Assembly (NCBI GenBank): GCA_026419785.1
Contig: JAODTK010005918.1
Span: 1 to 64,000 of the forward strand
Origin: Sclerodactyla briareus
Taxonomy: Eukaryota > Echinodermata > Holothuroidea > Dendrochirotida > Sclerodactylidae
DNA length: 64,000 nt
Reading direction: 5' to 3'
Shown: in pieces, positions 60,619-64,000 of the stretch
Numbering within the stretch: position 1 is the stretch's first letter
How the letters are laid out: the number at the start of each line of letters is the position of its first letter
Made by a program: the position numbers and the translations under genes
The notes under the pieces: model-generated
The model's database searches: none
Told to the model about the DNA's origin: nothing
Seen by the model: the letters and a program-made list of their open reading frames with translations, nothing else

Positions 60619-62315
60619 GGTATGTGGGACAGGGGCTTAAAGTTCTTTTCTTTCTTATTTTTTAATATCTAGGCCCACATGTTTTCTGCGTGGACAATCG
60701 TTCAGTCGTAGGGCGAGTAAGTGTCAGACTTGGGCTTTCCAACACATCCATACTGCTATGTGTGGTTTAAAACGCCGACACATAGGGTTTCCGGAGTTTC
60801 AATGTACGAGGGGAGGCTTTCCGTAGGTACGCGAGCGTCCTAGATTTTTTAAGCAAGTTACCAACGTAATTCACCCAATGAAGGGTACTGACGATAAATT
60901 GTTGATTACTGTATAAAGCGATTGCCAAGAGGGTAGAAAATATGCCATAGCTCTGACCAAGTAAAAGTTTTATGCAGAACGGATTTGGCGGGAAACCGGC
61001 CAAAATCTGGGAGGAGAAACCGCAATATTATAAGCTACCAAACGTCAGTAGACGGCTTCCCCCGTGTTTGTGGTTTGTGTAGGTTCTTTCATGAAATTCG
61101 GGCCAAATTGCGTAATAAGCAGGGTCTGTTCGCCTATGCCTGAGGCTGCGACCACAGGGTACGCATGCGGGTAGACAGTTAGGGGTATGCCCACGTATGT
61201 ATTGATTAGAAAAAAAAAATTCTCTTTTAAACGGAGCTGCAACGCAAGAACAGGTAAACTGGGTTGATGATTAAGAATGGGAAGCGTTGTTCATTAAGTC
61301 AGATGGCCACTATGAAAACACGAGTAAAAAATACACATTACAAAAGTCTCCACTGAAGCTACTGCAGGGAATTTTCGTGCGATCGCAAACTTTTTCCTAG
61401 CATTTTATCAAAATATGTCAAACGTTCCTGGCGGGTGGGGCTCTGAGGATTCAGATATAGTTGGAAGTGTCATAGTTGCGGTTCTATTGCTGTTATATTT
61501 AAATTGGATTTCTCCTCAAGAATTTATAAAACGGGATTATAATGTGAAGGAATGTTGAATTTCAGCCCTTAACGGTACTGAGATTTGCTTCGAACGTGCA
61601 TTTTGGTGGTTTTACAGCCATTATTTAGCATATTTGATGGAATATTACATGCAAGTGGTGCGTAAGTGTATTGTTAAGCGTTTAAAACGCCCAAATAGAT
61701 GGGAAATTTTATAAAATAAAACTTTCACACTTCAACCAAACAATTTGATAAATGAACCATAAACAAGAGTGACCAGAGAGTAGGTTACCAGTTGGACATC
61801 CTATTTTGATTTGAATCAACCGGAAGACCACCAAAACCAACGAAACTAAGACCCTTTTACGAGAATTTTTTGTGGGGGGGGGTATTCTGAGCATGACTTC
61901 ATTTCAGCCCTTATTTCATTGTTGTCGTGACGATCAAGCATGTTTCTTGAGCATAATTCTGTCCCCGTTCATGCCCACTTCAAATGAAAAACATTGACGT
62001 GGGCGTCCGCAACCTTACGATTGTTCGAAGACGTCTGTAAGGTTGCCATAAGCATAATTGACGTACGCAATCGATACGTCAGGAAGTTTGGATCTCGCCA
62101 TATTAAATGCTGTTCCTTAGGAAAAGAAAAAACAAACCAAAACACACACAAAAGAAAACCCTCGGCTATACTGGGGCGAATGTCTGAATTGTTTTGTTTC
62201 GGGCAGATCATGTTCACTCTGCCCCCATTGGGCGTTCGATCGCGTTTTTTGAAAAGTGGGGGGGACACTCGAATGTCAAATACCATCAAAAAAAAAAAAA
62301 AAAAAAAAATCTAAT
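60619..62315. other. Unassigned sequence
   Basis: No supported gene. A run of about 21 A ends at 62309. Confidence 0.4.
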
Positions 62316-62346
62316 CGGAGCGCCACCATCGTTTCGCGCGGAGCGA
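62316..62346 (+). repeat. Copy of the CGGAGCGCCACC hairpin repeat
   Basis: It reads CGGAGCGCCACCATCG-TTTCGCGCGGAGCG, then AATTTTC and a CCAGATCGCCGGG word as at 47587. Confidence 0.75.
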
Positions 62347-62534
62347 GTCAAAGAATTTTCAGATCTTCATACCTCCAGATCGCCGGGAACGCACCTTGCC
62401 AGGCTCAATAGCAACCCCTGGTCATGTGTGATTTGAGTAAAAAAGACAGACAAAAGTTGTCATTGTGGCATACTAAGATTTTCAACGAATTCACGCAATG
62501 GTATTCGGTTTTGGTTTTTTTTCTTTCTTTCCAC

Positions 62535-63400
62535 TCTGGTCTTTGTTTGCGGGGGCTCCAGGGGTCTAAGAACGGAGTCCCTGGTGGGAACAAAGGGAAA
62601 AGCCCTAGGCGTATGGACCATTTTTCCATTAGGAGCAGAAATTTTGTGCCGAACTTTCTTACGAGTCGCATTTCAATTGGAAAGTACCTACGGCGCGCTG
62701 CGGCCGTGCTCGCGAATTTTTTTTTGGTGCATGTTTTCCTGTGCATTTTCTCGAAAGAAAGCTGCCGAAAATTCAGGCATTTTGTGCACTTTTACCAAGA
62801 CCTTTTTCCTCCCAAATTTTCCACCCGCAATTAATTACCGTCCGAATTTTGCATCTCGAAAATTGGAGTGGGGGGGGGGGGGGGGGACAGTCTTCCCACA
62901 AGGCTTCTGAAATTATCGAGTGAAACAAAATGATTCGAATCACTACATCGCATATTTACCCCTACAACGCCTGGAAGAGAAAGGCCATTGCGCGCGAAAC
63001 ATTTATGCACTTTTGGCTATTGATTGAAATTCGAACCTCTGTATATTAAAACATGGGTTAATCGCTTCGATTCGGCCTATAGTCGGATCAGATCTCACCA
63101 GGGGTCCGCTCCCATCGGGCGGTTTCTACATAAAATTCCAGGGTGGTGTGAATCATTTTGAGACCGCAAGATTATCGTGAGACCGAATCTTATCATCGTT
63201 TTGTCCCAGCCAGGCGAGCGCCCGTGCGGTCGTGGAGGAACTGTGGTTTTCCCGACTGGGGGCCAATCGTTATTCTGCTAGTGATCTTGTTGCCTAGACT
63301 GATCGGGGAAGGGGTCTAAGGGGAGTGGGTTCCCCCTCGCCCCCCTTTGGGAATTTTGGAGACCTGACAACACCCTCAGACACAAAATGTGCACGCTTAG
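62535..63400. repeat. G-rich interspersed repeat segment
   Basis: GGGGTCTAAG and GGGAATTTTGG words and a G run at 62872-62886 resemble the patch at 3.4-3.6 kb. Frames of 108-136 codons over 62424-62910 overlap on both strands and match no family. Confidence 0.45.
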
Positions 63401-63859
63401 TTTTACGATATTCTAGCAGAATTACTATTAAAATATTCTATGTTTCTGCCAACATATTTTTTCCCGACTACTTAACTGTGTGGTTAGATAATGTGGTGTC
63501 AAAACGGTCTGTAACTAGGCTACATGATCACCGGTGCACTCTATTTGGTTATCATGATAAGATTACTAGATTGCTGTAGTACGCTGGATGAGTTTGACGC
63601 GTGATTTTCTCTAAGTGCTCGAACTTATTCACATATGATGACTGGTACATGGAAGATTGAAGAGAATTGGCATTCACTCATGGGCTTTCATAGCCCAGAG
63701 CTGATACCGATATCAATAATTGTCCCGGTGGGGGCTGAAACTTGGCACACATGTCCTCATAGTTTAATCAATTCCCTGCACCAGTGGTGTCACCAGACCG
63801 TTCAAATTAGGGGGGGGAACAGACATTCTGTGGGGTGGGGCACGAGAATACTATCTTAT

Positions 63860-63890
63860 CGGAGCGCCACCATAGGTTGCGGCGGAGCGT
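63860..63890 (+). repeat. Copy of the CGGAGCGCCACC hairpin repeat
   Basis: It reads CGGAGCGCCACCATAGG-TTGCGGCGGAGCG, followed by AATTTTGGTTGCGCAAGCC. It sits 30-50 bp after a G-rich tract. Confidence 0.8.
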
Positions 63891-64000
63891 ACGAGGAAAT
63901 TTTGGTTGCGCAAGCCCCCCCATATGTCCGGAAACGACTCTCCGGCGTTTTATGGCTGCGTTGTACCAAGCTTGTTTTTCAATCTGGGCATTTTGTGATC

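Overview
This is a gene-poor, AT-rich animal nuclear genome window. It has long introns with GT/AG splice sites, many microsatellites, long G/C homopolymers, tRNA-derived SINE remnants, a LINE, hAT transposase fragments and several small inverted-repeat elements. There is no bacterial or viral organisation. The gene content and repeat style fit an invertebrate, and my guess is a deuterostome such as an echinoderm. The species cannot be fixed from the sequence alone.

The one real gene I can support is a sodium/sugar cotransporter of the SLC5 (SGLT) family on the + strand. No single long open frame reveals it. It appears as twelve exons at 7067-34991, found by matching short translated stretches to family motifs next to splice sites. 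The exons follow SGLT order without gaps, from just after the first membrane helix to the stop codon. They add up to about 1.83 kb, or about 610 codons; the missing first exon would bring the protein near the roughly 665 residues usual for SGLTs. Most residues known to bind sugar in SGLT1 are recognisable. Several exons contain single-base insertions or deletions that break the frame. A 20-bp minisatellite at 9742-10292 is clean at both ends and scrambled in the middle, which suggests uncorrected long-read sequence, so I read the breaks as probable assembly errors and not as pseudogene decay.

Layout: 1-7066 holds no recognised exon, but has a 22-bp tandem ladder, G-rich repeats and a CA microsatellite. 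7067-34991 is the SLC5 gene. Its introns hold a 44-bp minisatellite, a 20-bp minisatellite, a TA tract, an inverted-repeat element around an ATT tract (17.4-18.06 kb), a decayed duplicate of one exon start (18691-18744), SINE remnants, a hAT fragment (25.5 kb) and a minus-strand LINE (29.86-32.6 kb) that itself contains an inverted-repeat insertion. 34992-64000 has no recognised host gene. It holds small tandem duplications, a foldback element (38.4 kb), a second hAT fragment (44.3 kb), two about 1.6-kb copies of a repeat family dense in AGGTCA half-sites (40.8-42.4 and 53.4-55.0 kb) plus shorter relatives to 57.4 kb, a tRNA-derived SINE (52.1 kb) and a CpG-rich inverted-repeat element (60.0-60.6 kb).

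I found no convincing new multi-gene system. The most useful items are the hidden SLC5 gene, its duplicated exon start, the AGGTCA-rich repeat family, the nested LINE insertion and the unnamed inverted-repeat elements.
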